A stretch of 64,000 nt of DNA from UBA10103 sp964362305 (GTDB lineage: Bacteria; Patescibacteriota; Minisyncoccia; Phycocordibacterales; UBA2100): positions 7,287 through 71,286 of the forward strand of contig CAYIDY010000001.1 in the NCBI GenBank assembly GCA_964362305.1, read 5' to 3'. Positions within the stretch are counted from its first letter, which is position 1. Each line of letters starts with the position of its first letter. A program made the position numbers and the translations under genes. Positions 7,220 to 16,556 of the stretch are shown piece by piece. Below the pieces are notes generated by a model. The model made no database searches and had not been told where the DNA came from. It worked only from the letters and a program-made list of their open reading frames with translations.

Positions 7220-10200
7220 AAAAACTAAAAAAAGTTCTTATTCTTGGTTCCGGCGGCCTCAAGATTGGCCAGGCCGGTGAGTTTGATTATTCGGGTTCGC
7301 AAGCAATCAAGGCGTTGAAAGAAGAAGGAATCAAAACAGTGCTCATCAATCCAAATATTGCGACGGTGCAAACAGACAAAAAATTGGCAGACGAGGTGTA
7401 CTTTCTTCCACTTACCGAGCATTTCGCAGAGCAGGTCATCATCAAGGAAAAGCCGGATGCTATTTTGCTGGGCTTTGGTGGACAAACAGCTCTCAATTTG
7501 GGATTAGCGCTTGAAAAAAGCGGCATACTCAAAAAGCACAAGGTGGAAGTCCTTGGCACCCCCGTTTCGACAATACGGGACACCGAAGACCGAGACCTTT
7601 TCATTAAGCGGTTAAATGAAATCGGCGTTAACACAGCGCGCAGTCAGGCTGTTACGACTATCGAGGAGGCAAAAAGAGTTGCGGAGGCTATCGGGTACCC
7701 GCTTATGATGCGTTCAGCATTCGCGCTCGGGGGGCAGGGTTCGGGGGTCGTTTCTACAGAAGAGGCTCTCGAGAAGAAATTATCAGAAGCTTTTTCTACA
7801 AGCCCACAAGTCTTAATCGAAGAAAACTTGACGGGTTGGAAGGAGGTGGAATACGAGGTTGTGCGTGACAGAGCAGACAACTGCATCACGGTGTGCAACA
7901 TGGAGAACATCGACCCCATGGGCGTACATACGGGCGAAAGTATCGTCATAGCACCATCACAGACGCTCAATAACGAAGAATATCATCGCCTCCGAGAAGT
8001 CGCGATAAAGACCATTCGCCATCTCGGCGTTGTTGGCGAATGCAACATTCAATACGCATTAAATCCGGAGAACGGTGATTATCGGGTAATTGAAGTCAAT
8101 GCACGCCTCTCTCGTTCGTCGGCTCTTGCGTCAAAAGCGACAGGCTACCCGCTTGCATTCGTCGCTGCGAAATTAGCGCTTGGGTACACTCTTCCGGAAT
8201 TGAAAAACTCGATTACAAAAACAACAACTGCCTGTTTTGAACCAGCGCTCGATTACGTTGTTTTGAAAATGCCGCGCTGGGACCTCAATAAGTTTGAAAA
8301 TGCAACGACGAATATCGGGACGGAAATGAAGAGTGTCGGCGAAGTTATGGCAATCGGGCGCTCGTTTGAGGAAGTTTTGCAAAAGGCGATGCGCATGCTT
8401 TCTATCGGTGCGCACGGATTTACCGCAAATAACGCACTTTTCAAAAGGTCGAACTACCGGCATGAAATTGAACACCCGACAACAACGCGTATTTTCGCGC
8501 TTGCGCACGCGCTCCGAGAGGGCGTAACGATAGAAGAGCTGCACGCTCTGTCAAAAATCGACAAATGGTTCCTTGAGAAGATGAGCAACATAGTTGCGTG
8601 CGAACAGTCATTAATGAAAACCAAACTGGATGCAGACACTATGCTTGCTGTTAAAAAATTAGGATTTTCTGATGCGCAGATTGCCTCAATCACGAAAAGT
8701 ACCGACGAAAAAGTGCGTGCACTGCGAAAGAAACTTAAAGTGCTCCCCTTCATCAAACAGATAGACACGCTTGCGGGTGAATTCCCCGCAAAAACCAACT
8801 ACCTCTACATGACCTATCACGGGCTCGAACACGACGTGCGACCCGGTAAACGCGGCACCTTGGTATTGGGAAGCGGCCCCTACTGCATAGGTTCATCGGT
8901 TGAATTCGATTGGTGCAATGTCCAAGCACTGAAACGTCTTCGCGCAGAGAAAATTGAAACAATCATGCTGAACTGCAACCCGGAGACTGTTTCTACGGAC
9001 TACGACGAATCCGACCGACTGTACTTTGATGAGTTGTCTCTTGAGCGAGTGATGGATATCGTTGAATTCGAGAAAACAAGAGGAGTCATTGTTTCCATGG
9101 GCGGCCAAATCCCGAATAATCTTGCATTAAAATTGCACAAACGCGGCGTAAAAATCCTCGGCACGCACCCCGATAACATTGATCGCGCAGAAGACCGCCA
9201 TCTTTTTTCGAAGCTTTTGGACAAGATTGGAGTGCATCAACCACTGTGGACGGAAGTTACGTCTCCAGAGCAGGCAGCAAAAATCGCCAAAGAAATGGAG
9301 TACCCGGTTTTGGTGCGCCCTTCATATGTACTTTCGGGAGCGGCGATGAATGTCGCCTTCGACGAAGAAGCGCTCTTGAAATTCCTCGGTCGAGCTACAC
9401 AAGTATCAAGCGATCACCCGGTCGTCATTTCAAAATTCATGGAGAACGCACGAGAAATAGAAATTGACGGTGTCGCACAAAACGGAGAGCTCGCGCTGTA
9501 TGCTATTTCCGAACACGTTGAAAATGCGGGAACGCACTCGGGCGATGCGACAGTAGTTCTTCCTCCGCAGCGTACCTACTTAGAAACTATTCGTAGAGCA
9601 AAAAGTATCACAAAAAAAGTAGTGAAGGAGTTGGAAATCTCTGGCCCGTTTAACATGCAGTTTCTCGCAAAAGAGAATCAGCTTATGGTCATTGAGTGCA
9701 ATGTGCGCGCATCACGCAGCTTTCCTTTTGTCTCTAAGGTCACCGGCTACAACTTTGCGGAAAAAGCGACAGAAGTGCTGTTGGGTAAAGATATTAAGGC
9801 GGAGTACCGCACTGTTGAATTAGATTGGGTTGGCGTAAAGTCGCCGCAGTTTTCGTACGGCCGCATTAAAGGAGCGGACCCTATTTCATACGTTGAAATG
9901 ACGGCAACGGGAGAAGTGGCGTGTTTTGGAGATTCGTACGCAGAGGCACTTCTCAAATCAATGCTCGCGGCAAACTTCAGGATACCTAAGAAGAATATCC
10001 TTGTATCTTTGGGTGGCGATGAACACAAAGTAAAACTGCTTCCCGCGCTTCAAAAAATGCACGAGATGAACTACAAGCTCTTTGGCACACTACACACCGC
10101 CGAATTCTTGAAAGAAAACGGTATCCCGTGTGTACTTTTGTACAAAATATCCGACAAACAAGAACCAAGCACTATCTCTGCGGTTGAGAGCGGGAACATT

Positions 10201-10392
10201 GACCTTATCATCAACGTTCCGGTAAAAGCACTCGCTCGAGATAGTGCGGATGGCTTTGACATACGTCGCAAAGCAGTAGACCTTAATATTCCCCTCATCA
10301 CGAACCGCCAGCTCGCCGAAGGTTTTATGTTTGCGCTGTGGGAAATGCGAAACGATGAGCTCGATTCGAAGTCTTGGAATGAGTATCGATAG
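7216..10392 (+). CDS. carB: Carbamoyl-phosphate synthase, large subunit
   Basis: Makes carbamoyl phosphate from bicarbonate, ammonia and 2 ATP. The 1058-residue protein has the usual two homologous halves, each with a pre-ATP-grasp domain (ILGSGGLKIGQAGEFDYSG near the start; VLGSGPYCIGSSVEFDWC near 550) and an ATP-grasp domain (MRSAFALGGQGSG; VRPSYVLSGAAMNV). A C-terminal MGS-like allosteric domain runs from about 920. Near full length (E. coli 1073), with no missing parts seen. It starts inside the carA stop, and the next gene starts 17 nt downstream, so carAB and the two following enzymes look like one transcript. Confidence 0.97.
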   Translation: MKKLKKVLILGSGGLKIGQAGEFDYSGSQAIKALKEEGIKTVLINPNIATVQTDKKLADEVYFLPLTEHFAEQVIIKEKPDAILLGFGGQTALNLGLALEKSGILKKHKVEVLGTPVSTIRDTEDRDLFIKRLNEIGVNTARSQAVTTIEEAKRVAEAIGYPLMMRSAFALGGQGSGVVSTEEALEKKLSEAFSTSPQVLIEENLTGWKEVEYEVVRDRADNCITVCNMENIDPMGVHTGESIVIAPSQTLNNEEYHRLREVAIKTIRHLGVVGECNIQYALNPENGDYRVIEVNARLSRSSALASKATGYPLAFVAAKLALGYTLPELKNSITKTTTACFEPALDYVVLKMPRWDLNKFENATTNIGTEMKSVGEVMAIGRSFEEVLQKAMRMLSIGAHGFTANNALFKRSNYRHEIEHPTTTRIFALAHALREGVTIEELHALSKIDKWFLEKMSNIVACEQSLMKTKLDADTMLAVKKLGFSDAQIASITKSTDEKVRALRKKLKVLPFIKQIDTLAGEFPAKTNYLYMTYHGLEHDVRPGKRGTLVLGSGPYCIGSSVEFDWCNVQALKRLRAEKIETIMLNCNPETVSTDYDESDRLYFDELSLERVMDIVEFEKTRGVIVSMGGQIPNNLALKLHKRGVKILGTHPDNIDRAEDRHLFSKLLDKIGVHQPLWTEVTSPEQAAKIAKEMEYPVLVRPSYVLSGAAMNVAFDEEALLKFLGRATQVSSDHPVVISKFMENAREIEIDGVAQNGELALYAISEHVENAGTHSGDATVVLPPQRTYLETIRRAKSITKKVVKELEISGPFNMQFLAKENQLMVIECNVRASRSFPFVSKVTGYNFAEKATEVLLGKDIKAEYRTVELDWVGVKSPQFSYGRIKGADPISYVEMTATGEVACFGDSYAEALLKSMLAANFRIPKKNILVSLGGDEHKVKLLPALQKMHEMNYKLFGTLHTAEFLKENGIPCVLLYKISDKQEPSTISAVESGNIDLIINVPVKALARDSADGFDIRRKAVDLNIPLITNRQLAEGFMFALWEMRNDELDSKSWNEYR

Positions 10393-10409
10393 CGTGTAGA
10401 CTTGGCCCC

Positions 10410-12038
10410 ATGAAAGCCTCAAAATTATTCGTTAAGTGTTTGGAGGCCGCCGGAGTAAAGCGCATGTTTGGAGTACCGGGCGAAGAAAACCTTGCTTTTT
10501 TAGATGCGGTTCGTGATTCTAAGATAGAGTTTATAACTACGCGTGACGAACAGTCCGCCGTTTTTATGGCTGCGACAGTGGGTCGTTTGACGGGGCGCGT
10601 TGGGGTTGCGCTCTCTACTCTTGGTCCCGGTGCGACAAATTTGGTAACGGGCGTTGCGTATGCCAACCTCGGCGCCATGCCAGTTCTTGTGATAACGGGA
10701 CAGAAACCTATCCGCGCAAGTAAACAAGGTCAGTTTCAGATTATTGACGTTGTGCGCATGATGGAGCCGATAACGAAATATGCGCGAACCATTCCGAGCG
10801 CCTCTCGCATTCCGAGCATGGTGTATGAAGCGATAAAAATGGCGGAATCTGAACGCCCGGGCGCGGTGCATCTTGAATTTCCCGAAGATATTGCAGAAGA
10901 AGAATCCCGAGAACAGCCAATGGAATGGAAAAAGGTTCGTCGTCCTAACCCGGATGACAAGTCCATTGAAATGGCAGCGACAATGCTCAAAAAAGCAAAG
11001 CGCCCAATAATCGTCATTGGTACCGGCGCAAATCGAAAACTCATTAGAAACCAGCTTCGTAATTTTATTAGTAGTACCGGCATCCCGTTTGTTACAACGC
11101 AAATGGGTAAAGGCGTTGAAGATGAGAGCGACGAACGATATTTGGGAACCACAGCACTTTCTTCCGGCGATTTCATGCACCGTGCGCTTGAGAAGTCAGA
11201 TTGTCTGTTGATGGTGGGGCACGATATCGTGGAGAAACCGCCTGTTCTGACTCATTCAAAAACAACCATCATTCACGTCAACTTTTCACCTGCCTCAGTT
11301 GATGCCGTGTACAACCCGACACTCGAGGTCATCGGTGACATTTCACACGCTCTGTGGGTACTTTCAGAAAAATTGAGCGGTACCATATGGGACACAAAAA
11401 TATTTTCGAAATACAAGAAAGCGCTTGCGAAGGACATTGAAGATAAGGCAAAAGACGACGCATGCCCTTTAAAACCGCAGCGTATCGTTTCAGATTTGCG
11501 CGCGTCTATCCCGCGAGACGGCGTACTATCGCTCGACAACGGGATGTATAAAATCTGGATAGCTCGCAACTACCCAGCGTATGAACAAAATTCCGTTCTC
11601 TTAGATAATGCACTAGCGAGTATGGGTGCGGGGCTTCCCGTTGGTATCGCCACAAAAATGCTTTTCCCAAAAAAGCCTGTCGTTGTGCTTGCGGGTGATG
11701 GCGGTTTTATGATGAATGTAGCGGAACTTGAAACCGCAGTGCGCCTCAAGCAAGAACTTGTTATTGTCATACTGAATGATAACGGCTATGGCATGATTAA
11801 ATGGAAACAGTCAGCAATGAAGTTGAAGAACTTTGGGCTTACTTTTACCAATCCTGACTTCGTAAAACTTGCCGAGGCGTTTGGCGCGCGAGGAGTGCGC
11901 ATTACGAAAGCGGTACAATTTAAAACGGAGGTTGAAAAAGCACTAAAAAGTGGCGGCGTGCATGTTATTGACGTGCCAATTGACTACAGTGAAAACGCGT
12001 CTCTGAACTCACTTTCCAAACGAACAGCATCACTATAA
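10410..12038 (+). CDS. Thiamine-diphosphate enzyme of the acetolactate synthase large-subunit family
   Basis: A 542-residue ThDP enzyme with the usual three domains. The N-terminal PYR domain has FGVPGEENLAFLDAVRDS, the cofactor-activating Glu in TTRDEQSAVFMAA, and STLGPGATNLVTGVAYA. The C-terminal PP domain has the ThDP/Mg motif GDGGFMMNVAELETA up to ILNDNGYGMIKW. Annotation pipelines would call it IlvB/AlsS. No small regulatory subunit and no other branched-chain amino acid genes lie nearby. Instead it is 9 nt from an aldehyde dehydrogenase of the succinate-semialdehyde type. This gene pair resembles cyanobacterial 2-oxoglutarate decarboxylase plus succinate-semialdehyde dehydrogenase, whose decarboxylase was also first labelled acetolactate synthase. 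The family is certain; the substrate is open. Confidence 0.85.
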   Translation: MKASKLFVKCLEAAGVKRMFGVPGEENLAFLDAVRDSKIEFITTRDEQSAVFMAATVGRLTGRVGVALSTLGPGATNLVTGVAYANLGAMPVLVITGQKPIRASKQGQFQIIDVVRMMEPITKYARTIPSASRIPSMVYEAIKMAESERPGAVHLEFPEDIAEEESREQPMEWKKVRRPNPDDKSIEMAATMLKKAKRPIIVIGTGANRKLIRNQLRNFISSTGIPFVTTQMGKGVEDESDERYLGTTALSSGDFMHRALEKSDCLLMVGHDIVEKPPVLTHSKTTIIHVNFSPASVDAVYNPTLEVIGDISHALWVLSEKLSGTIWDTKIFSKYKKALAKDIEDKAKDDACPLKPQRIVSDLRASIPRDGVLSLDNGMYKIWIARNYPAYEQNSVLLDNALASMGAGLPVGIATKMLFPKKPVVVLAGDGGFMMNVAELETAVRLKQELVIVILNDNGYGMIKWKQSAMKLKNFGLTFTNPDFVKLAEAFGARGVRITKAVQFKTEVEKALKSGGVHVIDVPIDYSENASLNSLSKRTASL

Positions 12039-12047
12039 TCTGTCCGT

Positions 12048-13427
12048 ATGTTTAAACCGCTCATTTCAATAAATCCCGCAACGGGCGCAGTGTTTGCCGA
12101 AACAGATCAAATGAGCGAGGTGGCGCTAAGACAAGCGCTTGAGCGCGCTTTCACTACTCAAACAGAATGGCGTAGCACGTCGTTTGAAAAGCGAGTTCGC
12201 ATGATGAAAAAACTGGCCACACTGCTCCGAAAACAGAAGAAAGCTCTCGCAGAAACAATTACTAAAGAAATGGGTAAGACGCTCGCAGCAGCTGAAGGCG
12301 AGATTGAAAAATGCGCGCTGGTATGCGAGTTTTATGCGCTGAATGCTAAAAAAATACTTACTCCCGAGCGCGCAAAATCAGACGCTAAAAAAAGTTACGT
12401 GCGCTTCGATCCATTAGGTGTAGTGCTTGCCGTCATGCCGTGGAACTTCCCTTTCTGGCAGGTATTTCGATTCGCTGCTCCTGCGCTAATGGCTGGCAAT
12501 GTCGGACTTCTCAAGCACGCGTCAAACGTACAGCGTAGCTCAGCATGTATACAAAAACTGTTTACCGACGCCGGCTTCCCATCAGGCGCGTTCACAAATC
12601 TCGCAATTTCATCTGACCGCGTTGAGGGCGTCATTCGTGACCCACGCGTTGCGGCTGTAACACTTACGGGAAGCGAGAGGGCGGGGGCACATGTAGCGCG
12701 TGTCGCCGGTGAGGAATTGAAGAAAACAGTACTTGAGCTTGGCGGCTCTGACCCTTTTATTGTCCTTAAAGATGCGGATATTGAAAAGGCCACGACCGCC
12801 GCTGTTACAGCGCGCATGCAGAATAATGCCGGGCAAAGCTGTATTTCCGCGAAGCGCTTTATTGTGGACAAAAAAATTGAAGAAAAGTTTACTGCCGTGC
12901 TCGTCGCGAAAGTAAAGGCATTACACGTCGGCGACCCGACAAAGCCAGAGACACATGTCGGTCCTTTGGCAAGCGAACAGATGCTGCTCGATATCGAACG
13001 TCAGGTGAACGAAAGTGTGACAAAAGGTGCGAAAATTCTGGCAGGTGGTGCGCGCGTTGGGACTCGGGGGTTCTTTTTTGCACCAACGGTGCTCTCTGGC
13101 GTTCAAAAAGGTGTCCCCGCCTTCGACGAAGAGCTTTTTGGTCCTGTCTTGCCGATTATCACATTTGCAACTGAGGACGAGGCGATTGCGCTCGCAAATG
13201 ACACGCCGTATGGTCTTGGTGCAACGATATTTACAAAGAATACTGCGAAAGCTGAAAAGCTCGCCGCGCGCATTGATTCCGGTTGCGTATTCATTAATTC
13301 GCCGGTCAAAAGCGACCCTCGACTCCCCTTCGGCGGGGTAAAGAAAAGCGGGTACGGCCGCGAGCTTTCGCACTATGGCATTAAGGAGTTTGTGAATATT
13401 AAAACAATTTCTATTAGTAGGGTATGA
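12048..13427 (+). CDS. NAD(P)-dependent aldehyde dehydrogenase, succinate-semialdehyde dehydrogenase-like
   Basis: Oxidises an aldehyde to the acid with NAD(P). The 459-residue protein has the cofactor region VMPWNFPFWQVFRFAAPALM, TLTGSERAG, the general-base Glu in LELGGSDPFIV and the nucleophilic Cys in NNAGQSCISAKR, plus PFGGVKKSGYGRELSHYG near the end. The closest well-known type is the short (about 455 residue) succinate-semialdehyde dehydrogenase group. It sits directly behind the ThDP enzyme and overlaps the next gene by ATGA, so the pair may act in sequence: decarboxylation of a 2-oxo acid to an aldehyde, then oxidation. The exact substrate is inference. Confidence 0.88.
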   Translation: MFKPLISINPATGAVFAETDQMSEVALRQALERAFTTQTEWRSTSFEKRVRMMKKLATLLRKQKKALAETITKEMGKTLAAAEGEIEKCALVCEFYALNAKKILTPERAKSDAKKSYVRFDPLGVVLAVMPWNFPFWQVFRFAAPALMAGNVGLLKHASNVQRSSACIQKLFTDAGFPSGAFTNLAISSDRVEGVIRDPRVAAVTLTGSERAGAHVARVAGEELKKTVLELGGSDPFIVLKDADIEKATTAAVTARMQNNAGQSCISAKRFIVDKKIEEKFTAVLVAKVKALHVGDPTKPETHVGPLASEQMLLDIERQVNESVTKGAKILAGGARVGTRGFFFAPTVLSGVQKGVPAFDEELFGPVLPIITFATEDEAIALANDTPYGLGATIFTKNTAKAEKLAARIDSGCVFINSPVKSDPRLPFGGVKKSGYGRELSHYGIKEFVNIKTISISRV

Positions 13428-13882
13428 ACGAAGAGCTAAATGAACAGCCTCGCGATGGGATCTTTAAACGCGTTGCAAAGCTCGAGCCGAATTGGGACAA
13501 GCTTCCGCGAGTCGGATTTGGCGACCTGGTTCTCGATACGGAAACATTGCTGGTTGTCTTAAAAGAAGGGCCGGATACAGGGACTGACAGACTTCAGAGT
13601 GTGGCGCTTACACAGAGCGAAATGGAGATACTGAGACTTCTCATCATCCTCAGCGATGTGCAGTCTACCTTCGGTGCTGTAGTAAGTACTCCCGAATTTC
13701 AAGAGTGGCTCGATTACAGAGTTCGAATACCCAAAGGTGGTGTGAATGCTATTGGGAACAGCACGCGTGTTGAAGATAATATGCTGATAAGTTTGAGGAA
13801 GAAATTGCGTTCGCTACCTGGGAATCGTGTTACCCTTGTCAACACATATAAGTCTCGATGGCATTTAGAACGAAGTTCCTAG
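13424..13882 (+). CDS. Orphan winged-helix protein, OmpR/PhoB C-terminal type
   Basis: 152 residues without a receiver domain. The pattern matches an OmpR/PhoB DNA-binding domain: a beta strand with GDLVLDTETLLVVLKEG, the helix LTQSEMEILRLLII, then MLISLRKKLRSLPGNRVTLV and a closing wing NTYKSRWHLE in place of the usual GVGY motif. A 30-residue insert lies between the first and third helices. It is the last gene of the carAB operon (ATGA overlap) and may be a transcription regulator or RNA/DNA-binding accessory protein. Its 3' end shares CTAG with the uvrA stop on the other strand. I saw no sensor kinase. The fold call is moderate and the function unknown. Confidence 0.7.
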   Translation: MNEELNEQPRDGIFKRVAKLEPNWDKLPRVGFGDLVLDTETLLVVLKEGPDTGTDRLQSVALTQSEMEILRLLIILSDVQSTFGAVVSTPEFQEWLDYRVRIPKGGVNAIGNSTRVEDNMLISLRKKLRSLPGNRVTLVNTYKSRWHLERSS

Positions 13883-16497
13883 GCTTTCTTTGCCTTCTTA
13901 AGAACTCGTTTCAAATAATATCCCGTATGCGAGCCATCGGTCTTTGATACTTCTTCAGGCGTTCCTTTTGCGACGATTTTTCCGCCGCCACTCCCGCCTT
14001 CCGGTCCCATATCTATAAGATAATCCGCGCATTTCAACACATCGAGATTGTGTTCAATAACGACGACGGTGTTTCCGCGTTCAACCAGTTTTTGCAAAAT
14101 ATCGATGAGTTTTGCAACGTCGTCATAGTGCAACCCGACGGTCGGTTCGTCTAGAAGGTATATGGATTTGGTGATATGCGGACGATACAGTTCTGACGCG
14201 ATTTTCACGCGCTGCGCTTCCCCGCCTGACAGTGTCGTCGCGCTCTGCCCTAGTTCTAAGTATCCAAGCCCGACGTCATCGAGTGTCTTCAGACGATCAT
14301 GGACTGCGGGAATGTCTTCAAAAAATACCAAGCCTTCCTCTACTGTCATTTTGAGGACGTCATGAATGCTCTTCTTTTTAAACTTTACATCGAGCGTTTC
14401 TTTCATGAATCTTTTTCCGGCACAGACGTCGCACGTCACGTATACCGTTGGCAAGAAATGCATTTCAACAGCGACCATGCCGTTCCCCTCGCAGCTTTCG
14501 CAGCGACCACCTTTGACGTTAAAACTGAAACGCCCCGGACCCCATCCGCGTGCCTTTGACTCTTCACTCATCGCAAACATGTCGCGAATGTGTGTCCACG
14601 CGCCAGTGTACGTAGCAGGGTTTGAGCGTGGGGTGCGACCAATCGGTGATTGATCAATGAGAATGGAGCGTCCGAGGTACTCTGTGCCAGAGAATTCGGA
14701 CACATTGTAAATTTTTGCGGTTCTAAATCGTTTATCAAATCGTGCCAAAAGGTTGCGATGCAAAATGTCGTACATAAACGTCGATTTGCCCGAACCGGAT
14801 ACACCAGTGATGCACACCAATTTCGACAATGGAATGTCTACGTTTACTTTGTTTAAACTGTACTTTGAGGCTCCACGAATTTTTATTTTCCCACGGTCCG
14901 CAGTTCGGCGTTTCTCGGGAATTTCGATACGCGCCTCATCGCGCAAGTATGCGAGTGTTCGTGAGCCGGACTTGTTCGTTTTTGCCATGAGGAGGTCCTC
15001 GAGCCATCCCGACGCGACAATATTGCCTCCATGCACTCCTGCTCCTGGCCCCAAATCGATTATGTAGTCTGCCGCGTAAATAGTGTCCTCGTCGTGCTCG
15101 ACAACAAGTACGGTATTTCCCAGCTCGCGAAGGTGTTTCAACGTCTCTATCAACCGGTCATTGTCCTTTTGGTGCAATCCAATTGTCGGCTCGTCTAACA
15201 CATAGAGCGCGCCCACGAGGCCGCTTCCCAACTGTGATGCGAGGCGAATTCTTTGGGCCTCGCCTCCTGAAAGTGTGTTCGCTCGTCGATCGAGCGTCAG
15301 ATACTCAATCCCGACATCAAGCATGAACTGGAGTCTCGAAACGATTTCTTTGATAATCACTTTCGAGATTTCTTTTTCGGTATCGGTCATATCCAAATTA
15401 TCGAAGAACTCCCGAGCTGCAGCGATTGAGAGTGATGTTACTTCGACCACATTGTTGCGCTTTTTCCCGCCCTTCTGCTTAAGAAAAACATTCAGTGCCT
15501 CTGGGCGCAGGCGTGCACCACTACATGCGTCACATACCTCGTCGCCGAACAGATACTTCGTGCCAAGTCCGTTACAGGTCGGGCACGCACCATACGGTGA
15601 GTTAAACGAGAAGAGTCGCGGCTCGACCTCGGGAAATGAAAATCCATCATACGCGCACATAAATTTTGCCGACACAATACGCGACTCGCCTTTTGGGTCA
15701 ACAATCCTAACCAGTCCATCAGCTTCATGAAGAGCACGTTCAATTGCTTCAGAAGCCCGCTCGCGCGTTCCTTTTGGATCGTCCGAAAACTCGCTGACAA
15801 AGATTTCATCGACGATAACATCAATATCGTGTTTGAAGTGCTTTTTGAGTTCGATGCGCTCTCGCAGCGACTTTTCTTCACCGTCGACAATCACTTTTTC
15901 AAACCCTTTGTTCAACATGTCGTAGAGCAGCTGGTAGTACTCACCTTTCCGCCCTACAACCACCGGCGCCGTAATGCGTACTTTTTCTTTCGAAACACTT
16001 GCTGTAAGTTTGCCCTCGCCTTTTTTGGGTTTGCCATACCCTTCGACTGTCTGAAGTACGGTGTTCAAAATTTCCTCGTTCGAAAGTTTGCGCACCTCGC
16101 GGTCACAGGTGGGACAGTGCGGATGTCCAACGCGTGAATACAGCACGCGCAGGTAATCATAAATTTCCGTGATAGTTGCAACTGTAGAGCGCGGGTTGTT
16201 GGAGCGACTTTTTTGATCGATTGAAATAGCTGGTGATAGGCCCGAAATCTCATCAACGTCGGGTTTTTGCATTTGTCGCAAAAATTGTCGCGCGTAGGCA
16301 GACAGTGACTCGACGTACTTTCGCTGCCCTTCTGCGAAAATCGTGTCGAACGCGAGGGATGACTTGCCACTTCCGGAAAGACCCGTAAACACAATCATTT
16401 TCCCGCGCGGCATCTCAACCGAGACGTTCTTGAGATTGTGCGTGCGGGCACCTTTTACGATGATTTTTCCTTCATTGAAGTCTTTTGATTGAGCCAT
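13879..16497 (-). CDS. uvrA: UvrABC system protein A
   Basis: Damage-recognition ATPase of nucleotide excision repair, acting as a dimer that loads UvrB. Two ABC ATPase modules are present: Walker A GLSGSGKSSLAF and GVSGSGKSTFMY, signatures LSGGEAQRIRLASQLGS and LSGGEAQRVKIASELY, and Walker B ends DEPTIGLH and DEPTVGLH. Zinc modules include CPTCNG with CDAC and CESCEGNG with CDVC. At 872 residues it is shorter than the usual 940 but has all core motifs. A TATACT box at 16540-16545 gives a leader of roughly 35 nt, unlike the leaderless genes around it. It converges on the winged-helix gene, with overlapping stops. Confidence 0.97.
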   Translation of the reverse strand: MAQSKDFNEGKIIVKGARTHNLKNVSVEMPRGKMIVFTGLSGSGKSSLAFDTIFAEGQRKYVESLSAYARQFLRQMQKPDVDEISGLSPAISIDQKSRSNNPRSTVATITEIYDYLRVLYSRVGHPHCPTCDREVRKLSNEEILNTVLQTVEGYGKPKKGEGKLTASVSKEKVRITAPVVVGRKGEYYQLLYDMLNKGFEKVIVDGEEKSLRERIELKKHFKHDIDVIVDEIFVSEFSDDPKGTRERASEAIERALHEADGLVRIVDPKGESRIVSAKFMCAYDGFSFPEVEPRLFSFNSPYGACPTCNGLGTKYLFGDEVCDACSGARLRPEALNVFLKQKGGKKRNNVVEVTSLSIAAAREFFDNLDMTDTEKEISKVIIKEIVSRLQFMLDVGIEYLTLDRRANTLSGGEAQRIRLASQLGSGLVGALYVLDEPTIGLHQKDNDRLIETLKHLRELGNTVLVVEHDEDTIYAADYIIDLGPGAGVHGGNIVASGWLEDLLMAKTNKSGSRTLAYLRDEARIEIPEKRRTADRGKIKIRGASKYSLNKVNVDIPLSKLVCITGVSGSGKSTFMYDILHRNLLARFDKRFRTAKIYNVSEFSGTEYLGRSILIDQSPIGRTPRSNPATYTGAWTHIRDMFAMSEESKARGWGPGRFSFNVKGGRCESCEGNGMVAVEMHFLPTVYVTCDVCAGKRFMKETLDVKFKKKSIHDVLKMTVEEGLVFFEDIPAVHDRLKTLDDVGLGYLELGQSATTLSGGEAQRVKIASELYRPHITKSIYLLDEPTVGLHYDDVAKLIDILQKLVERGNTVVVIEHNLDVLKCADYLIDMGPEGGSGGGKIVAKGTPEEVSKTDGSHTGYYLKRVLKKAKKA

Positions 16498-16539
16498 ATG
16501 GGTTCGCCCCCCGCTTTACGCTAAGGGGTAGGTGGCGCG

Positions 16540-16547
16540 AGTATACC
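16540..16547. promoter_or_regulatory. Overlapping divergent -10 boxes of uvrA and the small membrane-protein gene
   Basis: AGTATACC reads as TATACT on the minus strand (16540-16545, toward uvrA) and as TATACC on the plus strand (16542-16547, toward the gene at 16557). The two promoters share four bases, so polymerase cannot occupy both at once. Confidence 0.55.
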
Positions 16548-16556
16548 ACAGACGGT

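Noticed and set aside
10410..13427. Branched-chain amino acid synthesis operon
   Set aside because: Only a large-subunit-like enzyme is present; IlvN/H, IlvC, IlvD and IlvE are absent and the partner gene is an aldehyde dehydrogenase.
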